NCBI GenBank assembly: GCA_944381405.1
Contig: CALWLA010000002.1
Coordinates: forward strand, 1 to 64,000
DNA from: an uncultured Lachnospiraceae bacterium
GTDB lineage: Bacteria > Bacillota > Clostridia > Lachnospirales > Lachnospiraceae
DNA length: 64,000 nucleotides
Direction of reading: 5' to 3'
The notes under the pieces are model-generated. The model ran no database searches and had not been told where the DNA came from. It worked only from the letters and a program-made list of their open reading frames with translations. Every line of letters begins with the position of its first letter. The stretch's first letter is position 1. Both the position numbers and the translations under genes were made by a program. Shown in pieces: positions 32,415 through 41,599 of this stretch.

Positions 32415-33713
32415 TTAACGGGTTGAGTATACCACTTTTTTTTCTCGATGTAAAGTGGAAAAGACCTCCCGGGCGATTTCTCTCCAGGCGGACAGGGAGG
32501 CCCTGGCCTTTTCCGGAGAAACGCAGTAGGCGATGCGGACATAGCCGCTGCCCTTAAAGGAGCTCCCAGGCACCACCAGCACCCGATGTCTCTTGCAGAT
32601 CTCCACGAACTGCCGCTCCTCCACCGGCGTCTTCATCCACAGGTAAAAGGCTCCTGCAGGGAAAACGCAGGTAAAGCCCAGTTCCGTAAGGGCCTCGTAA
32701 AGGGTCCTGCGGTTTTCGTCATAGCTTTCCACCGCAGGGGAAAGGTCCGCCTCCACCGCCTCCGCCACAGTCTTCTGCATGAGGGAGGGGGCGTTCACAA
32801 ATCCGCTGATGCGGTTGGCGATGACGCAGGCGTTCCGGAGCTCCTCCGCCCCGGACACCTCTCCGGGAATCAGCAGATAGCCGATGCGCTCTCCCGGCAG
32901 GGACAGGGACTTGGAAAAGGAATAGCATACCGCCGTGTTATGGTAAAAGGGCGTCACAAAGGGCGCCGTATGGCCGTCGTAGCAAAGCTCCCGGTAGGGC
33001 TCGTCGGAGATCAGCAGGATCTCCGTGCCAAAGGCCTTTTCCGCCTGGGAAAGCACCCTGGCGATTCCCTTCAGCGTCTCCTCCCCGTAGATCACCCCGG
33101 TGGGGTTGTTGGGGCTATTGATGATCACCGCCTTGGTCCGCTCCGAAAGCTTTTTCTCCAGCTCGGAAAGGTCCGGCAGGAAGGTTTCCGCCTCTGTCCG
33201 CACCTCCCGGAGGATGCCGCCGTAATTCCGGACGTAAGCGCCGTACTCCATGAAATAAGGGGTAAAGACGATCACCTCGTCGTTGGGATCCAGGATGGCC
33301 TTCAGCAGGATATTGAGGCCGCAGGCAGCTCCCACGGTCATGATCAGATCCTCGCCGGAAAAGGCCGTTCCATAGCGGCGGTTCAGGTTTTCCGCAAGGC
33401 GCTGCCGCACCTCCGGAAAGCCGGCGTTTGGCATATAGCCGTGGAGCACCACCGGGTCCTCCGTGGAAAGGAGCCTCATGATGGCGTCCTTCACCGCCTC
33501 CGGCGCAGGAACGCTGGGGTTTCCCAGGGAAAAATCAAAGACCTGGTCCGCCCCGTATTCCCGCTGCATCCGAAGGCCCTCCTCGAACATGGCCCGGATG
33601 GCGGAATTGTTTTCCATGAAGGGCCTCATCCTTTCGCTGATGAGGCCCGCTCCCTGACGGTCGTTGTTCCGCAGGATGTTTTTGTTGGTCACATAGATGT
33701 CTTTCAGCTTCAT
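32415..33713 (-). CDS. Class I/II PLP-dependent aminotransferase
   Basis: A protein of about 432 residues from the ATG at 33713 (MKLKDIYVTNKN). An upstream reading from 33848 would overlap purL and is rejected. The fold-type I core begins near MRPFMENNSAIRAMFEEG and DFSLGNPSVPAPEAV. INSPNNPTGVIY, SDEPYRELCYDG and SFSKSLSLPGERIGY carry the PLP-contacting Asn and Asp and the Schiff-base Lys. It belongs to the aspartate/aromatic aminotransferase superfamily. It sits between purL and the aromatic operon, so it could transaminate phenylpyruvate and 4-hydroxyphenylpyruvate, or could be an aspartate or alanine aminotransferase. Sequence alone does not settle substrate. Its end carries the aro promoter. 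Confidence 0.85.
   Translation of the reverse strand: MKLKDIYVTNKNILRNNDRQGAGLISERMRPFMENNSAIRAMFEEGLRMQREYGADQVFDFSLGNPSVPAPEAVKDAIMRLLSTEDPVVLHGYMPNAGFPEVRQRLAENLNRRYGTAFSGEDLIMTVGAACGLNILLKAILDPNDEVIVFTPYFMEYGAYVRNYGGILREVRTEAETFLPDLSELEKKLSERTKAVIINSPNNPTGVIYGEETLKGIARVLSQAEKAFGTEILLISDEPYRELCYDGHTAPFVTPFYHNTAVCYSFSKSLSLPGERIGYLLIPGEVSGAEELRNACVIANRISGFVNAPSLMQKTVAEAVEADLSPAVESYDENRRTLYEALTELGFTCVFPAGAFYLWMKTPVEERQFVEICKRHRVLVVPGSSFKGSGYVRIAYCVSPEKARASLSAWREIAREVFSTLHREKKVVYSTR
32426..32454 (-). promoter_or_regulatory. Promoter of the aromatic operon
   Basis: TTTACA (32449-32454) and TATACT (32426-32431) are 17 bases apart. Both boxes lie inside the last codons of the aminotransferase gene that ends at 32415. 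Transcription would start about 25 bases before the leader peptide ATG. Confidence 0.8.
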
Positions 33714-33756
33714 GTCTGTTCCGGCCCAGGCGTTCCTGGGCCGTTTCCTTGGCGAT

Positions 33757-36700
33757 TTATGAGAAATATTTCTTGGCTGCCCGGAACATGCCCAGGTCAT
33801 AATTGCCCGGCACGTTCTTGTAAAGCTGGCTGCCGATACGCTCCGCATGGCCCATCTTGCCGAATACCCGGCCGTCCGGGGAGGTGATGCCCTCTACCGC
33901 GCAGATGGAACCGTTGGGGTTGTAGCGGATGTCCATGGTGGGCTCTCCCGTAAGGTCTGCGTACTGGGTTGCGATCTGTCCGTTTTCCGCAAGCTTCCGG
34001 ATCAGCTCCTCAGAGGCCAGGAAGCGTCCCTCTCCGTGGGAGATGGGCACTGCGTACACCTCACCCGGCTTCGTATCCATGAGCCAGGGGGACTTGTTGG
34101 AGGCGATCCTCGTATAAACGATCTTGGACTGGTGTCTTGCGATGGTATTGAAGGTCAGGGTCGGACAGCTTTCGTCCGTATCCATGATCTTTCCATAGGG
34201 TACAAGTCCCAGCTTGATCAGGGCCTGGAAGCCGTTGCAGATACCGCACATCAGGCCGTCCCGCTCCGAAAGAAGCTTCATGACCGCCTCCCGGATCCGT
34301 TCGTTCCGGAAGAAGGAGGTGATGAACTTTGCAGAGCCGTCGGGCTCGTCGCCGCCGGAAAAACCGCCGGGGATGAAGATGATCTGGCTGTCTGCGATCT
34401 CCCTTGCCACCTCATCCACGGATTCCCGGATGTCCGCCGCAGTCAGGTTCCGGATCACGGCGATCCTGGGGCTCAGGCCTGCGTCCGCCACAGCCTTTGC
34501 GCTGTCGTATTCGCAGTTGGTGCCCGGGAAGGCCGGAATCAGCACCTTGGGCGCCCCATGCTTTACAAGGGGTGTGGGCCACGTCTCAGCCCTATAGGTA
34601 AAGGCCGTCTCCTTGGTGCCCTCTCCTGCCGGCCGGTCCTTGCTCATGTTGCAGGCAAATACGTCCTCCAGCTTGTTTTCATAGCCGGAAAGCAGCTCTC
34701 TTAAGGAAAGGCTTTCCTCATTGTAGCGGATGACGCCGCTTTCCTCGGTCCAGCCCAGATCCCGCACCTCAAAGCCGCCCTGCTTGACCGCATCGCAGCC
34801 GTAGATCAGATCTGCGGTCTCCGGGCAGTCGGTCTCCACGATAAAGGAGCCGTAGGCGTATCCGAAGATGTCCTCTACGGAAAGGCTCTCCGCAAAGCGG
34901 AAGCCGATCATATTGCCGAAGCACTGCTTCATCACCGCCTCTGCAGGTCCGCCCATGCAGGGGGTGTAGACAGAAAGCAGCTTCTTGTTGCCGATGGCCT
35001 TGTGGATGGTGGCGTAAAGGGCTGTCAGGGAGCTTATCTCCGGAAGCCCGTTCTCCAGATACCTGGGTCTTAACCACAGCACCCGGCTGCCCGGCTGCTT
35101 GAATTCCGGAGACAGGATATGCTCCGCCTGTTCCGTGGTGATGGCAAAGGACACCAGGGTAGGCGGTACGTCCAGCTGTTCAAAGCTGCCGCTCATGCTG
35201 TCCTTGCCGCCGATGGCCGCGATGCCGAGATCCAGCTGGGCAGAAAATGCTCCCAGCAGTGCGGAAAGGGGCTGTGCCCAGCGCTTGCCGTCGTGGCCCG
35301 GTTTCTTGAAATATTCCTGGAAGGTGAGATAAACGTCGGAGAACTCCGCGCCCTCCGCCACCAGCTTGGAGACGGATTCCACCACTGCCAGGTAAGCCCC
35401 TTTGTAGGGGTCTTTTTCAGCGATAAAGGGATTGTAACCCCATGCCATCACGGAGCAGGTGTCCGTATGACCCTTTTCCACGGAAACCTTGGCCGCCATG
35501 GCCTGGATCGGGGTCAGCTGATATCTTCCGCCGAAGGGCATCAGGATGCTGCCTGCGCCGATGGTAGAGTCAAAGCGCTCGGAAAGTCCCTTTTTGGAGC
35601 AGATGTTCAGGTCCTCGGAAAGTGCCTTCAGGTTTTCCGCAAAACCGCCGGAAACCTGCTTTCTGATATCGGAGGGAGCCTCCGTTTCGATGGTGATATG
35701 CTTTTCCGCGCCGTTGGAGTTCAGGAATGCGCGGCTCAGATCCACGATGTTCCTGCCGTTCCAGCTCATGACGAGCCTGGGCTCCGCCTGGACCCTTGCC
35801 ACCACCGTGGCCTCCAGGTTTTCTGCCTTTGCCAGGGCCATGAAGGCCGCCTCGTCTTCCGGCGCTACCACCACTGCCATACGCTCCTGGGATTCGGAGA
35901 TGGCAAGCTCCGTGCCGTCAAGGCCCTCGTACTTTTTCGGCACCTTGTTCAGGTCGATGGAAAGGCCGTCCGCCAGCTCACCGATGGCCACGGAAACGCC
36001 GCCTGCACCGAAGTCGTTGCAGCGCTTGATCATGCGGGAGGCCTCCGGATTACGGAACAGACGCTGAAGCTTCCGCTCCTCCGGCGCGTTACCCTTCTGC
36101 ACCTCTGCGCCGCAGGTCTCGATGGAATGGAGGTTGTGGGCCTTGGAGGAACCGGTGGCGCCGCCGCAGCCGTCCCGGCCTGTGCGGCCTCCAAGAAGGA
36201 TCACGATATCCCCCGGAGCCGGACGCTCTCTGCGGACATTCTTTGCGGGAGCCGCCGCCACGACTGCGCCGATCTCCATGCGCTTTGCCGCATAGCCGTC
36301 ATGATACAGCTCGTCCACGATGCCCGTGGCAAGGCCGATCTGGTTGCCGTAGGAGGAATAGCCTGCCGCCGCCGTGGTGACAAGCTTTCTCTGGGGCAGC
36401 TTTCCGGGAAGGGTCTCGGAAAGGGCTCTGGTGGGATCCGCCGCACCGGTAACGCGCATGGCGTGATAAACATAGGATCTTCCGGAAAGGGGATCTCTTA
36501 TGGCGCCGCCGATACAGGTGGCCGCGCCGCCGAAGGGCTCGATCTCCGTAGGATGGTTATGGGTCTCGTTTTTGAACAGCAGGAGCCAGTCCTCTGTTTC
36601 TCCGTCCACGTCCACCTTGATCTTTACAGTGCAGGCGTTGATCTCCTCGGATTCGTCCAGCTTGTCCAGCTTTCCTTCCTTCCGGAGGAATTTTGCCGCC

Positions 36701-37560
36701 AGGGTAGCGATGTCCATGAAGTTCATGGGCTTTGTACGGTTCAAAGAGGCTCTGACGTCCTGATACCGCTTCCAGGCCGCTTCCAGCTCCGGGTCCGCAA
36801 AGCTGACGCCGTCGATGGTGGTCAGGAAGGTGGTGTGGCGGCAGTGATCGGACCAGTAGGTGTCGATCATGCGGATCTCCGTAATGGTGGGATCCCGCTG
36901 CTCCTCCTTGAAATAGTCCTGGCAGAATTTGATGTCGTCAAAATCCATGGCCAGGGACAGCTCCTGCCGGAGGGCCTCCAGATCGTTTTCTGAAAGCGCC
37001 GTAAATCCGGAAAGGGTCCTGACCTCCGTGGGGATCTGATACTGTACGTCCAGGGTATCCACCGGATCCAGAGAGGCCTCTCTTGCCTCCACCGGGTTGA
37101 TGACGTAATGCTTGATGGCGCTGATCTCCTCCTGGGAAAGCTTTCCGTAAAGCTTGTAGACCCTGGCGGTGCGCACCAGAGGACGTTCTCCCTCGGAAAG
37201 GATCTGGATACACTGGGCTGCGCTGTCCGCCCGCTGGTCGTACTGGCCCGGCAGGTATTCCACTGCAAAGACGGTGCATTCCGCCTCGGAGATTCCTTTT
37301 TCCGCTGCCTCTGCGCCATAGTAGGCAGCCGCATCCGTGGTGTTGAGATGCTCCGTCAGGATATCCAGCTGAGGCTCGGAAAAGACGGTGCTCTTTGCCT
37401 TTTCAAACACCTCTGGGGTGATCTTATCCACATCGTACCGGTTAAAGAGCCTTACCCCTTTCAGGGCAGTGATGCCCAGAAAGCTTCCTGCGTCGTGCAG
37501 GAGGCCGGAAGCCTCATTTTCCAGTCCGTGTTTTTTTTCTGCATAAATGCGATAAACCAT
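33757..37560 (-). CDS. purL: Phosphoribosylformylglycinamidine synthase (single-chain)
   Basis: The 1,267-residue enzyme makes FGAM from FGAR, glutamine and ATP. It is the long fused type: N-terminal PurS-like region, two AIRS-like halves (TYWSDHCRHTTF near residue 240, NETHNHPTEIEPFGGAATCIGGAIRD, and GFGAGGVSVAIGEL-like sequence) and a C-terminal class I glutamine amidotransferase. The amidotransferase shows LIPAFPGTNCEYDSAKA, the nucleophile Cys in CGICNGFQALI and the His/Glu in SHGEGRF. It is the last pur gene, 12 bases after purD. Confidence 0.95.
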   Translation of the reverse strand: MVYRIYAEKKHGLENEASGLLHDAGSFLGITALKGVRLFNRYDVDKITPEVFEKAKSTVFSEPQLDILTEHLNTTDAAAYYGAEAAEKGISEAECTVFAVEYLPGQYDQRADSAAQCIQILSEGERPLVRTARVYKLYGKLSQEEISAIKHYVINPVEAREASLDPVDTLDVQYQIPTEVRTLSGFTALSENDLEALRQELSLAMDFDDIKFCQDYFKEEQRDPTITEIRMIDTYWSDHCRHTTFLTTIDGVSFADPELEAAWKRYQDVRASLNRTKPMNFMDIATLAAKFLRKEGKLDKLDESEEINACTVKIKVDVDGETEDWLLLFKNETHNHPTEIEPFGGAATCIGGAIRDPLSGRSYVYHAMRVTGAADPTRALSETLPGKLPQRKLVTTAAAGYSSYGNQIGLATGIVDELYHDGYAAKRMEIGAVVAAAPAKNVRRERPAPGDIVILLGGRTGRDGCGGATGSSKAHNLHSIETCGAEVQKGNAPEERKLQRLFRNPEASRMIKRCNDFGAGGVSVAIGELADGLSIDLNKVPKKYEGLDGTELAISESQERMAVVVAPEDEAAFMALAKAENLEATVVARVQAEPRLVMSWNGRNIVDLSRAFLNSNGAEKHITIETEAPSDIRKQVSGGFAENLKALSEDLNICSKKGLSERFDSTIGAGSILMPFGGRYQLTPIQAMAAKVSVEKGHTDTCSVMAWGYNPFIAEKDPYKGAYLAVVESVSKLVAEGAEFSDVYLTFQEYFKKPGHDGKRWAQPLSALLGAFSAQLDLGIAAIGGKDSMSGSFEQLDVPPTLVSFAITTEQAEHILSPEFKQPGSRVLWLRPRYLENGLPEISSLTALYATIHKAIGNKKLLSVYTPCMGGPAEAVMKQCFGNMIGFRFAESLSVEDIFGYAYGSFIVETDCPETADLIYGCDAVKQGGFEVRDLGWTEESGVIRYNEESLSLRELLSGYENKLEDVFACNMSKDRPAGEGTKETAFTYRAETWPTPLVKHGAPKVLIPAFPGTNCEYDSAKAVADAGLSPRIAVIRNLTAADIRESVDEVAREIADSQIIFIPGGFSGGDEPDGSAKFITSFFRNERIREAVMKLLSERDGLMCGICNGFQALIKLGLVPYGKIMDTDESCPTLTFNTIARHQSKIVYTRIASNKSPWLMDTKPGEVYAVPISHGEGRFLASEELIRKLAENGQIATQYADLTGEPTMDIRYNPNGSICAVEGITSPDGRVFGKMGHAERIGSQLYKNVPGNYDLGMFRAAKKYFS

Positions 37561-37572
37561 TTGCTTGCTCCT

Positions 37573-38841
37573 TTAATTCTGGCCGCAGGCCTTAAGGGCC
37601 CTCTGGCCGATGTCATGCCTGAAGTGCATGTCCTGAAAGCTGATGGTACCTGCCTTCTGATAGGCCCGTTCGATGGCCTCCTTCAAGGTGGGAGCCGTCT
37701 GGGTGACTCCCAGCACCCGGCCACCGTTGGTTACGGGCACGCCGTCCTTTTCTCCAACGCCTGCCATGTAGATGCCCTCCTGATCCTCCGGAAGGGTGAT
37801 GGGATAGCCCTTTTCATAGTGCTCCGGATATCCGCCGGAAGCCAGCACCACGCAGGCCGCCCATTCCTTTTTCCATTTCACCGGAACCTGGGAAAGCCGT
37901 TCCTCCGTGACCGCCTGCATGATGGTCAGAAGATCGGAGTCCAGAAGCGGCAGGACCACCTGGGTCTCCGGATCGCCGAAACGGCAGTTGTACTCGATGA
38001 CCTTTGGGCCGTCCTTGGTGAGCATCAGTCCGAAGTAGAGACAGCCCTTGAAGGTCCTGCCCTCGCTGTTCATGGCTTCCATGGTGGGCAGGAAGATCTC
38101 CTCCATGCACTGCTTTGCGATCTCTTCGGTGTAATAGGGGTTGGGGGCTACCGTGCCCATGCCGCCGGTATTCAGTCCCTGATCTCCGTCCAGGGCCCGC
38201 TTGTGGTCCATGCTAGAGACCATGGGTACCAGGGTCTTGCCGTCCGTAAAGCTCAGGACGGATACCTCCGGTCCCTCCAGGAATTCCTCGATGACGATCT
38301 CGTCGCCGCTCTTTCCGAACTTCCGTTCCTCCATGATGGTGTGCACCGCCTCCCGGGCTTCCTCCCGGGTCATGGCGATGAGCACGCCCTTGCCCAGAGC
38401 CAGGCCGGAGGCCTTCAACACCACGGGAATCGGGCAGGTCTCCACATATGCGTATGCGGCAGACGGATCCGTAAAGATCTCATAGGAGGCTGTGGGAATG
38501 TGATATTTCTTCATCAGGTTCTTGGCAAAGGCCTTGGAGCCCTCGATCTCCGCCGCCGCCTTGGAGGGTCCGAAGGCAGGGATCCCCGCCTCCGCCAGAG
38601 CGTCCACCATGCCCAGCACCAGAGGATCGTCCGGGGTCACCACCGCATAGTCCACTCCATGTTCCTTGCAAAACTGCACCGCGCCGGGCACGTCCGTGGC
38701 CGCCACAGGCACGCAGACCGCGTCCTTTGTCATGCCCCCGTTCCCCGGCAGGGCATAGATCTCCGTAATGGAGCTGTTTTCTCTCAGTTTTTTGATCACG
38801 GCATGCTCTCTGCCGCCGCTTCCGATCACCGCGATTTTCAT
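37573..38841 (-). CDS. purD: Phosphoribosylamine-glycine ligase (GAR synthetase)
   Basis: The 422-residue ATP-grasp enzyme joins glycine to phosphoribosylamine. It starts MKIAVIGSGGREHAV, the typical GARS N-domain, and shows GPSKAAAEIEGSKAFAK, LKASGLALGKGV and ATP-grasp segments. RFGDPETQVVLPLL and the N-terminal PGNGG loop are also present. It follows the AICAR transformylase by 31 bases and precedes purL by 12 bases. Confidence 0.96.
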   Translation of the reverse strand: MKIAVIGSGGREHAVIKKLRENSSITEIYALPGNGGMTKDAVCVPVAATDVPGAVQFCKEHGVDYAVVTPDDPLVLGMVDALAEAGIPAFGPSKAAAEIEGSKAFAKNLMKKYHIPTASYEIFTDPSAAYAYVETCPIPVVLKASGLALGKGVLIAMTREEAREAVHTIMEERKFGKSGDEIVIEEFLEGPEVSVLSFTDGKTLVPMVSSMDHKRALDGDQGLNTGGMGTVAPNPYYTEEIAKQCMEEIFLPTMEAMNSEGRTFKGCLYFGLMLTKDGPKVIEYNCRFGDPETQVVLPLLDSDLLTIMQAVTEERLSQVPVKWKKEWAACVVLASGGYPEHYEKGYPITLPEDQEGIYMAGVGEKDGVPVTNGGRVLGVTQTAPTLKEAIERAYQKAGTISFQDMHFRHDIGQRALKACGQN

Positions 38842-38872
38842 TTTCCCTCTCCTCTCTGCAAAAGGCTGCGTT

Positions 38873-40060
38873 TTAATGGTGGAACAGGCGCATTCCGGTA
38901 AAGCACATGGCCATGTTGTACTTGTTACAGGTGTCGATCACCAGATCGTCCCGGACGCTTCCGCCGGGCTCAGCCACATAGCTGACGCCGGATTTCCGCG
39001 CCCGCTCGATGTTGTCCCCGAAGGGGAAGAAGGCGTCGGAGCCAAGGGATACGCCGGTGATCTTTGAGAGATATTCCTTCTGCTCTTCCTTGGTAAAGGG
39101 CTCCGGACGGCTGGTGAAATAGTTCTGCCAGTTCCCCTCTGCCAGTACGTCGTCGCACTCGTCGGAGATATAAACATCGATGACATTGTCCCTGTCTGCG
39201 CGGCCCAGGCCCTCCTTGAAGGGAAGGGAAAGCACCTTGTCGGACTGGCGCAGATGCCAGATGTCCGCCTTCTGTCCTGCCAGCCTGGTGCAGTGGATGC
39301 GAGACTGCTGTCCTGCCCCTACGCCGATGGCCTGGCCTCCCTCTGCAAAGCAGACGGAATTGGACTGGGTATATTTCAGGGTGATGAGGGCGATCAGAAG
39401 ATCCCGCTTTGCCTCCGGCGGAATCTCCTTGTTTTCCGTCACCACATTGCCCAGGAGGGCTTCGTTGATCTCAAAGTTGTTCCTGCCCTGCTCGAAGGTG
39501 ACGCCGTAAACCTGCTTGTGCTCGATCTCCTCCGGCACATAGGCGGGATCGATCTGAATGATATTGTAATTGCCCTTTTTCTTTTCCTTAAGCAGCGCAA
39601 GGGCCTCGTCGGTATAGCCCGGGGCGATGACGCCGTCGGAGACCTCCCGCTTCAGGATCCGGGCGGTAGTCTCGTCGCAGACATCGGAAAGGGCCACGAA
39701 ATCTCCGAAGGAGCTCATGCGGTCCGTGCCTCTGGCTCTGGCATAGGCGCAGGCCAGGGGTGAGTCGTCAAGGCCTTCGATGTCGTCCACAAAGGAAGCC
39801 TTTTTCAGCTTGTCGGAAAGGGGCAGTCCCACTGCGGCAGAGGTGGGGGAAACATGCTTGAAGGAGGTGGCGCAGGGAAGTCCCGTAGCCTCCTTCAGCT
39901 CCTTCACCAGCTGCCAGGAATTGAGGGCGTCCAGGAAATTGATATACCCCGGCCTGCCGTTCAAGATCTCAAAGGGCAGCTCCTGTCCGTTTGCCATAAA
40001 TACCCGGGCCGGCTTCTGGTTCGGGTTGCAGCCATACTTTAATTGAAATTCCTTCATCAT
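38873..40060 (-). CDS. purH: AICAR transformylase (stand-alone)
   Basis: The 395-residue protein matches only the formyltransferase domain of PurH: LKYGCNPNQKPARV at the N-terminus, LPCATSFKHVSPTSAAVG with the catalytic Lys-His pair, and the C-terminal SDAFFPFGDNIERARKSGV and GGSVRDD motifs. The IMP cyclohydrolase domain of bifunctional PurH is absent. A separate PurO-type cyclohydrolase is encoded immediately upstream with a gap of 9 bases. The two proteins therefore replace PurH. The start is MMKEF, with GGAGG just upstream; either Met could be used. Confidence 0.92.
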   Translation of the reverse strand: MMKEFQLKYGCNPNQKPARVFMANGQELPFEILNGRPGYINFLDALNSWQLVKELKEATGLPCATSFKHVSPTSAAVGLPLSDKLKKASFVDDIEGLDDSPLACAYARARGTDRMSSFGDFVALSDVCDETTARILKREVSDGVIAPGYTDEALALLKEKKKGNYNIIQIDPAYVPEEIEHKQVYGVTFEQGRNNFEINEALLGNVVTENKEIPPEAKRDLLIALITLKYTQSNSVCFAEGGQAIGVGAGQQSRIHCTRLAGQKADIWHLRQSDKVLSLPFKEGLGRADRDNVIDVYISDECDDVLAEGNWQNYFTSRPEPFTKEEQKEYLSKITGVSLGSDAFFPFGDNIERARKSGVSYVAEPGGSVRDDLVIDTCNKYNMAMCFTGMRLFHH

Positions 40061-40069
40061 TGACCCTCC

Positions 40070-40798
40070 TTATCCGATTTTCGTGTTTTTATTGAAAAGA
40101 CGGTTTTCCGCCTGGCCGTTCTGCAGGTCCACATATCTCACATACAGGGAGATCTTGTTTTCCGGATGCAGGGCGTTCCATACCTTTTGGGAAAATGCGT
40201 CGATGTCGTCTTCCATGGCGATGCGCTCCGGCTCTCCCTGGAAGGTAGGGATCGGGTTGCCGTCGCATTCATAGGTGTGGATGAAATGTCCGAGGCCTGA
40301 AAGGGGCGCATATTCGTAGGTGTAGCGGTTGCAGCCGCTGCCCGCTCCGTCAGCGGACTTCAGGATGCTCATTTTGTAGGTGAAATCCCCATCGGCAAAT
40401 TCCAGAAGGGCGCTGATCCTGGGGGTCAGATTGGGAGCGTCCGGCTCAAAGCACCGGGTCCTTAAGGCCTCCTCAAAGCTTTTTCCTTCCTTCAGGAAAT
40501 CGTAGATCGTGTCCGTCTGGTCGCCGTTTGTGACGATGAGCTGACCGGCAAGCTTCCGTACCGGCTTGTAGATGATGAGGCTGGGATCCTCCACCTTTGC
40601 GGAATCCGCAGGATAGATGATCAGATCCTCTCCTGTTTCCTCAAATACCCGGTTGCGGCTGTTGGCGCTCCTGCCCATGATGAAATAGGCAAAGACAGCC
40701 TTTTTCCCGTCCGGGGTCTTGCCCACTGCAATGCCCCGTCCCGGATAGCTGTTGGCCGCAAGCAGCTCTCCAAAATCCTTTATCTCATAAATATTCAT
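40070..40798 (-). CDS. purO: IMP cyclohydrolase, PurO-like
   Basis: The 242-residue protein resembles the IMP cyclohydrolase family first known as archaeal PurO, which closes FAICAR to IMP. Recognisable regions are SYPGRGIAVGKTPDGKKAVF near the N-terminus, IMGRSANSRNRVF, NGDQTDTIYD, EPDAPNLTPRISA, and GLGHFIHTYECDGNPIPTF. It lies between purN and the stand-alone AICAR transformylase, which is strong context for this role. The function rests on family resemblance and on the absence of a PurH cyclohydrolase domain next door. Confidence 0.85.
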   Translation of the reverse strand: MNIYEIKDFGELLAANSYPGRGIAVGKTPDGKKAVFAYFIMGRSANSRNRVFEETGEDLIIYPADSAKVEDPSLIIYKPVRKLAGQLIVTNGDQTDTIYDFLKEGKSFEEALRTRCFEPDAPNLTPRISALLEFADGDFTYKMSILKSADGAGSGCNRYTYEYAPLSGLGHFIHTYECDGNPIPTFQGEPERIAMEDDIDAFSQKVWNALHPENKISLYVRYVDLQNGQAENRLFNKNTKIG

Positions 40799-40861
40799 AA
40801 TGAACCTCCCTTTTTTCGCCGTTTCCTTTCCAGCATCCGGTATCCCTCTTAAGGAATCCTT

Positions 40862-41521
40862 TTATCTGCCGCCTTTTTCTGAAAGCTCCGCCGCCACCAG
40901 CTCCAGGGCTCTGGGCAGGAGCTTCCACTCCGCTTCCTCCATCACCCGGCGCTGAAGGATCTCCGGGGTATCCCCCTCACGGATCTCCACTGCCTTCTGC
41001 AGGATGATCCTGCCGCCGTCCGGCACCTCGTTGACGAAATGCACCGTGGCTCCCGTCACCTTCACGCCGTAGGAAAGAGCCGCCTCATGTACCCTGAGTC
41101 CGTAAAAGCCCTGGCCGCAGAAGGAGGGGATCAGGGAGGGATGGATGTTGATGATCCGCTCAGGATACCGCTTGACAAAGTCCTCGCTCAGGATGGCAAG
41201 AAAGCCCGCCAGGACGATGAGCTCTGCTCCGGTCTCCTGCAGGATGGCTAAAAGCCCGGCTTCAAAGGCCGCCTGCTTCCTGGCTGCGTCCTCCGGGTCC
41301 CTGCTTCCGTCAGGCAGCAGGGACGCCTTTTCCTTTTCCACCACATAATGGGGGATGCCTGCCTGCTCTGCCCGGGTCAGGCCGTAGGCCTCCCGCTTAT
41401 TGGAGATCACCGCACAAAGCTTCGCATGGGGCAGGGCCCCTGCCGCCGCCGCGTCGATCAGGGCCTGCAGATTGGTGCCGGAGCCTGAGATCAGCACGGC
41501 TGTTTTGATTTTTTCTCCCAT
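40862..41521 (-). CDS. purN: Phosphoribosylglycinamide formyltransferase
   Basis: The 219-residue enzyme transfers a formyl group from 10-formyl-THF to GAR. Signatures include VLISGSGTNLQALIDAA, VISNKREAYGLTRAEQAGI, INIHPSLIPSF with catalytic His, and GVKVTGATVHFVNEVPDGG. The length matches folate-dependent PurN. It lies between purM and purO in pathway-mixed order. Confidence 0.95.
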   Translation of the reverse strand: MGEKIKTAVLISGSGTNLQALIDAAAAGALPHAKLCAVISNKREAYGLTRAEQAGIPHYVVEKEKASLLPDGSRDPEDAARKQAAFEAGLLAILQETGAELIVLAGFLAILSEDFVKRYPERIINIHPSLIPSFCGQGFYGLRVHEAALSYGVKVTGATVHFVNEVPDGGRIILQKAVEIREGDTPEILQRRVMEEAEWKLLPRALELVAAELSEKGGR

Positions 41522-41599
41522 ATTTCCGCCTCTTTTCTCTTTTCAGTTTCTCCGCAGGAGGTCTCCCTCCGGCAGATGTTCCCGTTTCTTCAAACGCGC

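Noticed and set aside
32206-32460. T-box riboswitch upstream of aroF
   Set aside because: The leader is too short and lacks the T-box GGUGG-containing antiterminator sequence; the leader peptide explains the terminator better.
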